Both the position numbers and the translations under genes were made by a program. The notes under the pieces are model-generated. The model saw only the letters and a program-made list of their open reading frames with translations, did no database searches and was not told the origin of the DNA. A stretch of 64,000 bases of DNA from Clostridiales bacterium Firm_04 (lineage in GTDB: Bacteria; Bacillota; Clostridia; Oscillospirales; Ruminococcaceae), in the NCBI GenBank assembly GCA_001603005.1, contig LVAJ01000029.1:1-64000 (forward strand). Reading direction: 5' to 3'. Shown here one piece after another: positions 26,185 to 33,477 of this stretch. Numbering within the stretch: the first letter of the stretch is position 1; each line of letters opens with the position of its first letter.

Positions 26185-26234
26185 TCGCTAAGTATATGTT
26201 AGCATTCGCTAAGTCTAGGTTAGCATTCGCTAAC
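26177..26234. promoter_or_regulatory. Three operator palindromes at 21 bp period
   Basis: Three copies of GTTAGCATTCGCTAA (26177-26191, 26198-26212, 26219-26234) recur exactly every 21 bp, two helical turns. The third is a full GTTAGC-N4-GCTAAC palindrome. They lie just downstream of the minus-strand promoter, between it and the AraC reading frame, a position suited to autorepression. Confidence 0.7.
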
Positions 26235-26245
26235 CGTTCACTGTT

Positions 26246-26274
26246 ATGATAACGCTTTTTTTGCAGAAAGTCAA
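26246..26274 (-). promoter_or_regulatory. Promoter of the AraC-family gene
   Basis: Minus-strand TTGACT (26269-26274), 17 bp, TATCAT (26246-26251). Transcription would start at or just before the first operator palindrome. Confidence 0.75.
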
Positions 26275-26406
26275 GCGGTTTTGCCGTTCTTTGCCGGATT
26301 TCAGCGAATCGACCGTATTTTGAATCCGTTCAGACACAAAATCATTCATTTCTCTTGCGCCGATATTACAGTATATGCGCTTGCCGGGGAATCGGTTTCG
26401 GCGCTG

Positions 26407-27126
26407 ATGAGATCAGGTCGGATCCGGAACAGCGAAATCCGCCGGCACGACAACTGCGGCTGCACCGTGACCTTTGAGAACGGCAGCAAGCGCACGTTTT
26501 CCTGCGGAAAACTGCGCAGTTTTGCTCTGCAAAACGTGCGGCAGGATGTGTGGAGCAAGCGGGAATGGGAAGCGCCGGAGCAGGGCACGGGCGCTGGGGA
26601 TCCGATTGTATTGACGAAGGAGCAGGCGGAGAAGTTACAGGCAGAACATGGCTTGACAAAGCCTGTTGAAAGTGGTAGAATAAATGCAAAGATTCAGCAT
26701 AGAATGATGAATTTCTATGATGAAGATTTTTATAATCCGTATACTAGTGATGAAATCGAAAGAGAATTGCAATTTTCTCCGATCGGTCGCTATGTGTCCC
26801 ATTGGATTGGGTATGATGGCTTTTCGCTTTCGATGAATTATGACAAGAACACACCCGCAACCTATGTGGAGAAATTAGAGATAAGAGTATTACGGTTTAT
26901 CCAAGAAATCACGATAATGCGCAGGAGATTTCTGAAACAATTATTCACGAGTTTGCACATGAGAAGTTTGAATGGGTAGATACTCAGGAGAATGAAGTAA
27001 ATTGCAGAATATATGAGTATTTGCATTCACATGACCCCATCTCAAAAGATCAGATTTCAGAAATCGTAAAGTTTGTAAAAGAAGAATACAGCGAATTGCC
27101 GGAAGGAGATTTATATGGCTATTGAT
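26407..27126 (+). pseudogene. Frameshifted phage-capsid-like/metallopeptidase remnant
   Basis: The first part (RRHDNCGCTVTFENGSKRT ... WEAPEQGTG ... VLTKEQAEKLQAEHGL) reads like the C-terminus of a phage minor capsid/head protein, with no preceding body. After about 26700 the frame encodes a different domain (MMNFYDEDFYNPY...). Around 26860-26880 the frame shifts by one: the continuing frame reads GEIRDKSITVYPRN, then ETIIHEFAHEKFEW with a HExxH-type zinc motif, and ends at TGA 27124-27126. Base composition is clearly more AT-rich than the neighbours. The best explanation is a decayed prophage or integrative-element fragment. Confidence 0.6.
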
Positions 27127-27291
27127 GCAAGACGCCTTCTGAATGGCGAAGAAGTGATTTGCGATAAATGTCACAAAGGCAGACTGAAGCCACGGTTTAC
27201 GGACGATCCTACGAAAGCATCATCGTTTGTATGTCCTGAATGCGGAACAATAGTCCGATATAATTTCAAATCTAAAAAGCCGTCTGAATAA
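27115..27291 (+). CDS. Small zinc-ribbon protein, 58 aa
   Basis: ATG at 27115 follows GGAAGGAG by 8 bases. The 58-residue product has CDKCHKGRLKP and CPECGTIVRY, two CxxC knuckles forming a zinc ribbon. It overlaps the end of the metallopeptidase frame by 12 bp and its stop lies in the loop of a terminator hairpin, so it looks like a real last gene of the decayed island. Function is unknown; such ribbons occur in phage and element-borne small proteins. Confidence 0.65.
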   Translation: MAIDARRLLNGEEVICDKCHKGRLKPRFTDDPTKASSFVCPECGTIVRYNFKSKKPSE

Positions 27292-27304
27292 TCAGGCGGT
27301 TTTC
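27276..27304 (+). terminator. Terminator overlapping the zinc-ribbon stop codon
   Basis: GCCGTCTGA (27279-27287) pairs with TCAGGCGGT (27292-27300) with two G-U pairs, extended by A/T pairs and ending TTTT. A second T-tailed hairpin (GCACTC/GGGTGC) lies at about 27324-27347. Confidence 0.8.
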
Positions 27305-27429
27305 TCATACCCCAATATCAATCAGCACTCTGCAAAGGGTGCTTTTTTCATGCCGGCAGACGGCATCCGTCCTGAAAGGAGCTGCTCTCGAACCGGCTGC
27401 TGCCGCTGACATTTGACTGGAAGTCTGAA

Positions 27430-28410
27430 TCATCTGCGCGCGCGTTTTCGTCCCTGCTGCTTCTTTTGCAGCTTATCGGAGCGCACGATCAATATGTCAT
27501 GCTCCTGCACCGTCAGCTCCGGACGCGGCAGAACGGTCAGATCCCCGCGCAGCAGCAGCAGGATCATCATGCCGTATTCCGCACGGATCTCCCCGATCTC
27601 CATGCCGCAGAGCTCGTTTTCTTTGTCGATCAGGATCTCCCCGACCTCGGAAACATCCTGAAATGCTGCCGATGCATGCTCATTCTTGGAATACTGCTCC
27701 ACGAAGCCCGCGCTGATGATACCGGTCGGGATCGCGACCGCGCCGACACCGAGAAATGCGATCACAATTGCCATTGCCTTGCCGACCGCCGTCACCGGAT
27801 AGATGTCGCCGTAACCGACCGTCAGCAGCGTGGACATGCTCCACCAGATGCCCGAAAACGCATTGCGGAAATGCTCCGGCTGCGCGTCATGCTCCACGCC
27901 GTACATGCAGAGCGAGGACGCAAGCATCAGCACGATGATGATGAACAGCGAGGAAAGGATCTGATTGCGCTTTTCGTAAAGAACGCCCGTGATGACCTGA
28001 AATGAATCGTACTGCGCATTGATGCGGAACAGATGAAAGATCCGCACGACGCGCAGCATCCGGAAGACGATGAAGCCGTCCAGCAGAAAGACCGGCAGGA
28101 TCGTCAGCAGATCCACCACGCCGTCAAATGAGCGCAGAAACCGCAGCCGCGCCTTTGCGGGCGAACGGTCGGGATAGAGCAGATCCGCCGTCCAGATGCG
28201 CAGCACGTACTCCACGCAGAAAATACCCGTTGTCACAAGCTCGATGACGCGCAGCAGCGGATAAACCGGCGCCATTGCGTCAAAGGTTTTCAGGAACATG
28301 GTGAGGATGTTCAGAATGATGACTGCCACAATGAACCAGTCGAACAAGCGGCTCGGCACATCCTCGGTATTGCCGATCTGAATGATATCAAAGATCCGCT
28401 TTTTTGTCAT
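27430..28410 (-). CDS. Voltage-gated-type K+ channel with TrkA-C-like domain
   Basis: A 326-residue membrane protein with six helices in the first 230 residues, including a charged S4-like segment (MLRVVRIFHLFRINA), and the potassium selectivity filter TVGYGD near residue 195. A cytosolic C-terminal domain (IGEIRAEYGMMILLLLRGD ... VQEHDILIVRSDKL) resembles RCK_C/TrkA-C ligand domains. It is expected to conduct K+ and be gated by voltage and/or a bound ligand. AAAGGAG precedes the ATG. It follows the phosphodiesterase by 51 bp and may share its transcript. Confidence 0.9.
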   Translation of the reverse strand: MTKKRIFDIIQIGNTEDVPSRLFDWFIVAVIILNILTMFLKTFDAMAPVYPLLRVIELVTTGIFCVEYVLRIWTADLLYPDRSPAKARLRFLRSFDGVVDLLTILPVFLLDGFIVFRMLRVVRIFHLFRINAQYDSFQVITGVLYEKRNQILSSLFIIIVLMLASSLCMYGVEHDAQPEHFRNAFSGIWWSMSTLLTVGYGDIYPVTAVGKAMAIVIAFLGVGAVAIPTGIISAGFVEQYSKNEHASAAFQDVSEVGEILIDKENELCGMEIGEIRAEYGMMILLLLRGDLTVLPRPELTVQEHDILIVRSDKLQKKQQGRKRARR

Positions 28411-28461
28411 GAAGCAGGCTCCTTTCTGCGCAGATCTGAAGTATGCTGTTTGTATGTCAGG

Positions 28462-29007
28462 TTAGACTGCACGCCATGTGCGGTAGGGCGTGCCGTCAAT
28501 CTCTTTCCACGTAAAAACGCCGTTTTCAAGCGTCATATAGCTGTGCGGGGAATCCGCCTTCGGGATCGAGACCGATCCGGGATTCAGCACAAAATGCCCG
28601 TCATGCTCCTCGCAGACCGGAATGTGCGTATGCCCGTGCAGCAGAATGTCGCCCTTTCGCAGCGGCGGCATATGCTCCGCGTTCCAGATATGTCCGTGCG
28701 TTGCAAAGATCTGCACATCACCCTCGGAGATCAACGCATAATCCGCGAGCACGGGGAAATCCAGCACCATCTGATCGACCTCTGCCTCGCAGTTGCCGCG
28801 CACGCAGAGGATCAGATCCGCCAGCGGATTGAGCAGCGCGATCACCGTTTTCGGCGCGTACTCCTGCGGCAGATCATTGCGCGGACCGTGATAGAGCAGG
28901 TCGCCGAGCAGCAGCAGACGGTCCGCCCGCTCCGCTGCAAAGCGCTCTGTCAGCAGTCTGCAAAAATGCGCAGAACCGTGAATATCCGATGCGATCAGCC
29001 ATTTCAT
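28462..29007 (-). CDS. yfcE: YfcE-family metallophosphoesterase
   Basis: A 181-residue phosphodiesterase of the calcineurin-like YfcE/MJ0936 family. Metal-binding motifs: SDIHGS near 7, LLLGDLLYHGPRN near 34, VRGNCE near 69, ATHGH near 102 and LHGHTHIP near 123. YfcE hydrolyses bis-pNPP-like phosphodiesters, and its natural substrate is unsettled. It lies 16 bp after the SUKH-like gene, so it is probably cotranscribed from upstream. Confidence 0.9.
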   Translation of the reverse strand: MKWLIASDIHGSAHFCRLLTERFAAERADRLLLLGDLLYHGPRNDLPQEYAPKTVIALLNPLADLILCVRGNCEAEVDQMVLDFPVLADYALISEGDVQIFATHGHIWNAEHMPPLRKGDILLHGHTHIPVCEEHDGHFVLNPGSVSIPKADSPHSYMTLENGVFTWKEIDGTPYRTWRAV

Positions 29008-29023
29008 TGATTTGCTCCTTTCC

Positions 29024-29941
29024 TCATTCAGCTGTCATATTCAGACAGCGAAAAGCGCTGATATTGTCTCGGATTTTTTGAATGAAGGCTTCACCAAACA
29101 CATAAACCGTGTCTCCAACGGTAAACCAGCCCCATTCCCTAACCATATCCATGATTGCGGTTTTATCCCGGTAGATGTTCAGTCCGATTTGATTGGAAAG
29201 TTGTTTATCCATCCCGGGAGTATATACATACAATTCGCTTTCACTGTACACTAAAACAGAACTGATCTCAGTCAGCATTTCCTGCAAAACCGGTACTAAA
29301 TACGGCAAGCAGTTTTCTTCATTCACATTCGGTTTGATCCTGTACCGAACATACCGGTCTGTTTTCAGTGAATACTTTGTAACATCCTTGAACGGGAAAC
29401 TCTCTTCAATCAAGTTTACTATAGCAGTACTCCAGGAATCGTGAAGCCACGGATTGGCAAAGTGTTCCTTGATCTCCACCATTTCGTTGTATGCACAAAT
29501 CATAAATTTCGACAACGGAACCGGCTCGGCAGGTTCCTCCTGAATTGCTACATTATCAACGGAATATACCAGCGGATCGAGTTTCCCGTCAAGGCGGATA
29601 AAGAAATACTGCACACCGTTGTTATTCAGAAAGAACAGGCAATCCTTGTAATCAAAGCCGTATTTCTGAAATCTGCGGTCAAGCGTTTCGTCCTCCCGAA
29701 CCTCCTCGCCGTAATCAATGAAACAGCCTGTTTCGTCAACCAGTTTATAATCAAATCCTTGCCACGGACTGAAATAGTTTCCTGCTGTACGCAGATAGTA
29801 TGTAAACAGTTCGGGAAGCTGCGGAACATGCAGGGCTGTGCATACCGTGCTGATTTCCGCGTCAGACATCGGTTCCAGATCATTCTCGTTCATAAACCGG
29901 AACAGCGCGTCAAGCTGATCCCCGTGAAATCTTTCCATCAT
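29024..29941 (-). CDS. SMI1/KNR4 (SUKH)-like protein, 305 aa
   Basis: This protein has the look of the SUKH superfamily, whose bacterial members are immunity proteins against secreted nuclease or other toxins. The N-terminal part has LPELFTYYLRTAGNYF, an LPxxF..Y type motif, and later FLNNNGVQYFFIRLDG. Assignment is by pattern only. ATG 29939-29941 is used because AAAGGAAT precedes it; the reading frame itself begins further upstream. Its first roughly 100 bp are repeated at 30513-30616. It is more AT-rich than flanking housekeeping genes, which fits horizontal acquisition. No toxin gene is seen in the window. Confidence 0.7.
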   Translation of the reverse strand: MMERFHGDQLDALFRFMNENDLEPMSDAEISTVCTALHVPQLPELFTYYLRTAGNYFSPWQGFDYKLVDETGCFIDYGEEVREDETLDRRFQKYGFDYKDCLFFLNNNGVQYFFIRLDGKLDPLVYSVDNVAIQEEPAEPVPLSKFMICAYNEMVEIKEHFANPWLHDSWSTAIVNLIEESFPFKDVTKYSLKTDRYVRYRIKPNVNEENCLPYLVPVLQEMLTEISSVLVYSESELYVYTPGMDKQLSNQIGLNIYRDKTAIMDMVREWGWFTVGDTVYVFGEAFIQKIRDNISAFRCLNMTAE

Positions 29942-30006
29942 ATTCCTTTCTGACGTCACGCATATGATTTCGTTATACAAGTTTTATCTGCATGGATTAT
30001 TCTGAA

Positions 30007-30468
30007 TCAAAACAGCATGGACATAAACTCTGAAAAAGTATCGGCAACCTTTTCCGTCACCGGTTCCCATTCACCTGATTCCTCATGGAACCAAACGCAT
30101 ACACTCGGTATAGCAGATGCTCTGTAGTCAAGGCATAGCAAGTCACCGGCAAACAGTGCAGCAATCGGGATAATCTCATATCCTAACCGATCTGGATCTG
30201 CAATAATTCTTTCATCAACCTGTGTCAACACAACATTGATGTCATACGCAGCGTAGTCTTCATCCGTCCCTTTTTCTTTGATACAGAGAAACCGCTCGAT
30301 CATTCGTGTCTGTCGACCGCATTGAAATTCTCTCTTTTCAGGAATCCCGCCATTGTATTCCATTAACAAAGAACGAAATTCGTCAGGCAGTTTTACTCTC
30401 CATTTCCTTTCAACATCAGCCATTCTTTCACTGTCAGGTCTGTATGTATATCCGTTTGACAGTTTCAT
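30007..30468 (-). CDS. SMI1/KNR4 (SUKH-1) immunity-like protein, 153 aa
   Basis: A small soluble protein with the SUKH-1 hallmarks LPDEFRSLLMEYNGGIPE near residue 25 and the glycine/aspartate-rich FAGDLLCLDYR region near 105, followed by VCVWFHEE. SUKH-1 proteins neutralise polymorphic toxins or act as general interaction modules. ATG 30466-30468 has GGAG 9 bases upstream; an alternative ATG two codons earlier is too close to it. It is flanked by a second SUKH-like gene and a truncated copy of that gene's 5' end. Confidence 0.8.
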   Translation of the reverse strand: MKLSNGYTYRPDSERMADVERKWRVKLPDEFRSLLMEYNGGIPEKREFQCGRQTRMIERFLCIKEKGTDEDYAAYDINVVLTQVDERIIADPDRLGYEIIPIAALFAGDLLCLDYRASAIPSVCVWFHEESGEWEPVTEKVADTFSEFMSMLF

Positions 30469-30512
30469 AATCATTCTCTCCTTCGTTTTTAGTAAGTCAA
30501 TAGTGCCAATAT

Positions 30513-30616
30513 AGTGTGCATACCGTGCTGATTTCCGCGTCAGACATCGGTTCCAGATCAATCTCGTTCATGAACCGGAACAGCTCGTCAAGCTGATCCC
30601 CGTGAAATCTTTCCAT
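30513..30616 (-). pseudogene. Truncated 5' copy of the SUKH-like gene
   Basis: This 104 bp stretch nearly repeats 29836-29941 and would encode the same N-terminus (MERFHGDQLD...DAEISTVCT) before running out of homology. A few substitutions separate the copies. It marks recombination between tandem SUKH genes that removed the rest of a former copy. Confidence 0.8.
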
Positions 30617-30625
30617 TGCAAAACC

Positions 30626-31246
30626 TCATGCTTTCCGGATCGGCAGCCGGATCACCGTTTTCAGCTTTTCCGGCGCAGTCTTTCGCGGATCGGACAGATA
30701 GATCTCATGATGCAGCCGACCGTCCGCAAAGTCGGTCTGATACCCGTTTTCCTGCATGAACTGTTCCATGCGGGCAATGGTCGCCGGCTCGTCATCGTAG
30801 CTGCCCTGATGCAGGATCTGCACGCAAAGCCCCTCGTCCACCCGCCGGAACGTCACATCCGCGCAGTCCAGCATTTTCTTTTTCGCAGCGGTTTCCTTTG
30901 CCCACTGCACATGCTCCGGCGTAATGAAATCCGGAAGGCGGATCACGGAGATCCATTCCAGCTTCGATTTATCCGTCAGCATTTTGCCTTCCAGCCGCCA
31001 GAATCCTTCCAGCGGCGGCACAACATATTCAAAAAAGCCCGCGATGCGATAATCTGTCTTATAGCTCATCTTCAATGTATATGCGACCGCATAGAGCTTC
31101 GCTAGCGCCTGCTGATAGGCACCGTCCGGCGTATTCGGATCGCCCGTACCCGTCACTGCGAGGAAATTCGCGGCGGGAACCGTCACAACAGACGGCACAT
31201 TCTTCGGCAGATAGTATTCCTTGTACTCTTTTTTGAAATCAAACAT
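30626..31246 (-). CDS. GyrI-like small-molecule-binding protein
   Basis: A 206-residue soluble protein of the GyrI/SbmC-like superfamily: MFDFKKEYKEYYLPKN at the start, VPAANFLAVTGTGDPN near 25, LEGFWRLEG near 77 and CVQILHQGSYDDEPATIARM near 147. These domains bind hydrophobic or cationic small molecules and are often found alone or fused to regulators. It is second in the minus-strand transcript that begins with the gene at 32650. The stop is directly followed by the SUKH fragment. Confidence 0.85.
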   Translation of the reverse strand: MFDFKKEYKEYYLPKNVPSVVTVPAANFLAVTGTGDPNTPDGAYQQALAKLYAVAYTLKMSYKTDYRIAGFFEYVVPPLEGFWRLEGKMLTDKSKLEWISVIRLPDFITPEHVQWAKETAAKKKMLDCADVTFRRVDEGLCVQILHQGSYDDEPATIARMEQFMQENGYQTDFADGRLHHEIYLSDPRKTAPEKLKTVIRLPIRKA

Positions 31247-31267
31247 GATGCCGCATTCCTTTCTGTA

Positions 31268-32650
31268 TCACCGCAGCTGCTCCAGCACGGCTGTCAGCTC
31301 GGCGACCGCCTGTGCAGGGAGTCCGCGCTCCGCGTAGCGGTCTGTGTGATAGGCTTCTGTGACCGCGTCCAGCGCATGCGCCGGCGTGTGGTGGCAGAGC
31401 CATTTGCCGCGGATCTCGCGCACGGTATCCGAATCGCGCAGCTCGTCCTGTTCCCAGACCGGCGATTCCAGCAGCAGCGCATAGCCCGCGTAGAATTTCT
31501 CCTGTGTATCCGGCAGCTTTTTCCATGCATGCAGCTTCTGCCGCCATTTGCGCCGCTGCTTTCGTGCAGAGAGCGGCTTTTCCGCGGTTGTCTCGGTATC
31601 GTAATATTCATCGGAATCCGGCACGATCCGGTAAACGCCGTCTTTCAGCCGTTTGCCGCGCAGGATCGCCAGCAGCCGCGACAGTGCATCGCGGATCACA
31701 TCCGCCCACTCCGACAGCAGATTCCGCCAGATGTACCATGTCACCAGAATGATCGGGATCCAGAACACCAGCCAGAGCGGACTGAATGTGCCCTCCGGCG
31801 GCTGCTCCGGCGGCATCCCGTCCGGTTCCGTTTCGTAATAGTCCTCGCCGAGCAGCTTTCCCATTGCGCGCGTCAGCATCCGGATCAGAAAGATCACGGA
31901 TTTTGCCGCAAGATCGCGCATATTCGCAAGCAAAGTAATCAGCTGCTCCCGGAACAGAAAGACCGCAGCCCCCAGCAGCAGGATCCCCGCGACCATGAGC
32001 AGATTGCCGCGCCGGATCTCCCGCGGGACTTCCAGCTCCGCATTGCTGCGCCGGTTCACGAGCCGCATCAGCATGAACTGATTGCGCTGGAGCAGATACA
32101 GCACCGAAACCGTAGCCGTGACGGTCAGATACCAGTTCATATGTACCGGCAGCGCTGCGGCTTGCAGCATGATTGCCGTGATGACATCAATCGTCAGGAA
32201 TGCAACAAAATGCGGGCGCTCAAAGAGCTTGTCCGGTTCGCGGTCAATTCCGTGCAGCGGCGAAAGAACCGCAGCCGCCGTCAGCAGCAGCGCAATGAAC
32301 ATGCCGCCGTTCAGCCGATAAACCGCAAGCGTAGTAAGCACCGCCGCAGGGATCGCAGCGGCAGTTTTCAGCAGCAGAACTCTGCGCGGCAGCGTCCGGA
32401 AACGCTGTCCGACTGCGCGGGCGATGAGCTGAAAAATAAAGGACATGCAGCAGACAAATGCAGCAGGCAAAAGCACCTGCTTCTCTGAATCCAACGGGAT
32501 CAGTGCGCCGTTTAAAAACGCCTTCACGAACCGGAGTTCGCCTTCCTGCGCACGCAGCGACGGCAGCAGGATGCAGACCGGAAACCATGCCAGCGCCCTG
32601 CAAAGGATCGCCGCAGCGGTCAGCAGCTGCTTTCGTGTGTTTGTGTGCAT
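31268..32650 (-). CDS. Multi-helix membrane protein with DUF4129-like C-terminus
   Basis: A 460-residue protein with seven or eight membrane helices within residues 1-310 and a cytosolic region of about 150 residues ending in VREIRGKWLCHHTP ... LDAVTEAYHTDRYAERG, which resembles the DUF4129 helical domain found with transglutaminase-like proteins. No transglutaminase gene is next to it, so its partner is unknown. It is the first gene of the minus-strand group, 21 bp before the GyrI-like gene, with its own consensus promoter. Confidence 0.7.
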   Translation of the reverse strand: MHTNTRKQLLTAAAILCRALAWFPVCILLPSLRAQEGELRFVKAFLNGALIPLDSEKQVLLPAAFVCCMSFIFQLIARAVGQRFRTLPRRVLLLKTAAAIPAAVLTTLAVYRLNGGMFIALLLTAAAVLSPLHGIDREPDKLFERPHFVAFLTIDVITAIMLQAAALPVHMNWYLTVTATVSVLYLLQRNQFMLMRLVNRRSNAELEVPREIRRGNLLMVAGILLLGAAVFLFREQLITLLANMRDLAAKSVIFLIRMLTRAMGKLLGEDYYETEPDGMPPEQPPEGTFSPLWLVFWIPIILVTWYIWRNLLSEWADVIRDALSRLLAILRGKRLKDGVYRIVPDSDEYYDTETTAEKPLSARKQRRKWRQKLHAWKKLPDTQEKFYAGYALLLESPVWEQDELRDSDTVREIRGKWLCHHTPAHALDAVTEAYHTDRYAERGLPAQAVAELTAVLEQLR

Positions 32651-32691
32651 ATGCGCGCCCCCCTCTCTCCTGTTATTGCTGTTACAGCTTC

Positions 32692-32720
32692 ATTTTACCA
32701 TAACGCGCGGGGTTTGTCAA
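32692..32720 (-). promoter_or_regulatory. Promoter of the DUF4129/GyrI/SUKH transcript
   Basis: Minus-strand TTGACA (32715-32720), 17 bp, TAAAAT (32692-32697), about 40 bp before the start. Confidence 0.75.
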
Positions 32721-32772
32721 CGGCAGGAACGCGGTGGGGAGTGGCTGTTCAGGGATTTATGATTACGCATCC

Positions 32773-32966
32773 GGCGCGCACCAGTATTAAAGTTTTGATC
32801 GAACTTTTTCAAAAGTTCGCGGGTTCTTAGGGCAGAGCCCTAAGCCGCTCTCCGCAGAGAGCGGAACACCCCGGCGTTCTGTTTCGGGAAGAAAAGGGCT
32901 TGGGAAAAGCCCACCTTTCTGAAAGGGGCAGCTTTTCCCATTCAAAATAGCATCCGCGAAGCGGAT
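32773..32966. repeat. Mosaic repeat module E, copy 5
   Basis: It has the same hairpin order as the other E copies but with a different second stem (TTAGGGCAGAGCCCTAA) and third stem (CCGCTCTCCGCAGAGAGCGG), the GGGCTTGG..AAGCCC and CCTTTCTGAAAGG hairpins, and ATCCGCGAAGCGGAT at the end. Confidence 0.85.
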
Positions 32967-32980
32967 TCCTCTTTTTTATG

Positions 32981-33150
32981 ACTCCCTGTTTCGACCACTC
33001 CCATTTGCAGGCTGTAAATCCCTTTGCCGGCTTTCACTTCCCGCATCGCTGAAACGCATTGAAAAGGATGCTTTTCAGGATTGTGAAGCACTGCCGGAGC
33101 TCGTGATCCCGAATGGCTGTGAAGTGCATCCAAAGGCTTTCAGCAGATAA
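32981..33150 (+). pseudogene. 3' fragment of a BspA-like LRR gene
   Basis: From 33001 the plus strand reads PFAGCKSLCRLSLPASLKRI, then EKDAFQDCEALPELVIPNG and a stop at 33148-33150. This is two LRR_5 repeats without start or signal peptide, clearly a truncated relative of the LRR genes at 7-9 and 57-64 kb. Homology begins just after module E copy 5, so a rearrangement at the repeat may have removed the 5' part. A terminator-like hairpin follows. Confidence 0.7.
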
Positions 33151-33199
33151 ATGTGCTTTCTGCTTCTGACAGCCCGCAGCCCTGAATCTGCCGGCACAT

Positions 33200-33234
33200 G
33201 CACCGCGGAGCGAAACACTCTGCGGTGCTGTTTT
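33200..33234 (+). terminator. Terminator left behind the LRR fragment
   Basis: GCACCGC (33200-33206) pairs with GCGGTGC (33222-33228), followed by TGTTTTT. Sequence and spacing resemble the terminator of the 7.2 kb LRR gene. Confidence 0.7.
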
Positions 33235-33255
33235 TCTGTCTGCGCGCATATTTTA

Positions 33256-33337
33256 TAGCGGTATCGCTTCGCGATGATCTGTCATGGGGACGCTGTCCCC
33301 AAGCCCCTGTCGGGGATGCAATCCCCGAACCCCATTT
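33256..33337. repeat. Mosaic repeat module A variant with changed stems
   Basis: GGTATCGCTTCGCGATGA is followed by GGGGACGCTGTCCCC where other copies have GGGCTTTCAGCCC, and by CGGGGATGCAATCCCCG where others have CCAAAGGGATTGCATCCCTTTGG. Both stems differ in sequence yet keep pairing. Confidence 0.8.
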
Positions 33338-33372
33338 TTTGCATTTCCGCAAAATTCATGCAGCTTCTCCCA

Positions 33373-33401
33373 TTGCACTTTTCAGTAGAATATGCTATAA
33401 T
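33373..33401 (+). promoter_or_regulatory. Promoter of fruK
   Basis: TTGCAC (33373-33378), 17 bp, TATAAT (33396-33401). The sequence around the -35 (TGCAGCTTCTCCCATTGCAC) is shared with the DUF5662 promoter at about 45.0 kb. Confidence 0.8.
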
Positions 33402-33477
33402 AAAGGCGGTATTTGTCGAATCCGGCGCAGGGGCGTTTCCGGACGGCTTACCCACCACAACATAAAGGAGTATCTCC

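Noticed and set aside
26177-26234. Short CRISPR or iteron origin
   Set aside because: Only three 15 bp palindromes at 21 bp period beside a regulator gene; an operator is the simpler reading.
26281-26406. Upstream part of the phage-like frame as coding
   Set aside because: It overlaps the AraC promoter and shows no similarity to the capsid-like segment; the open frame looks fortuitous.
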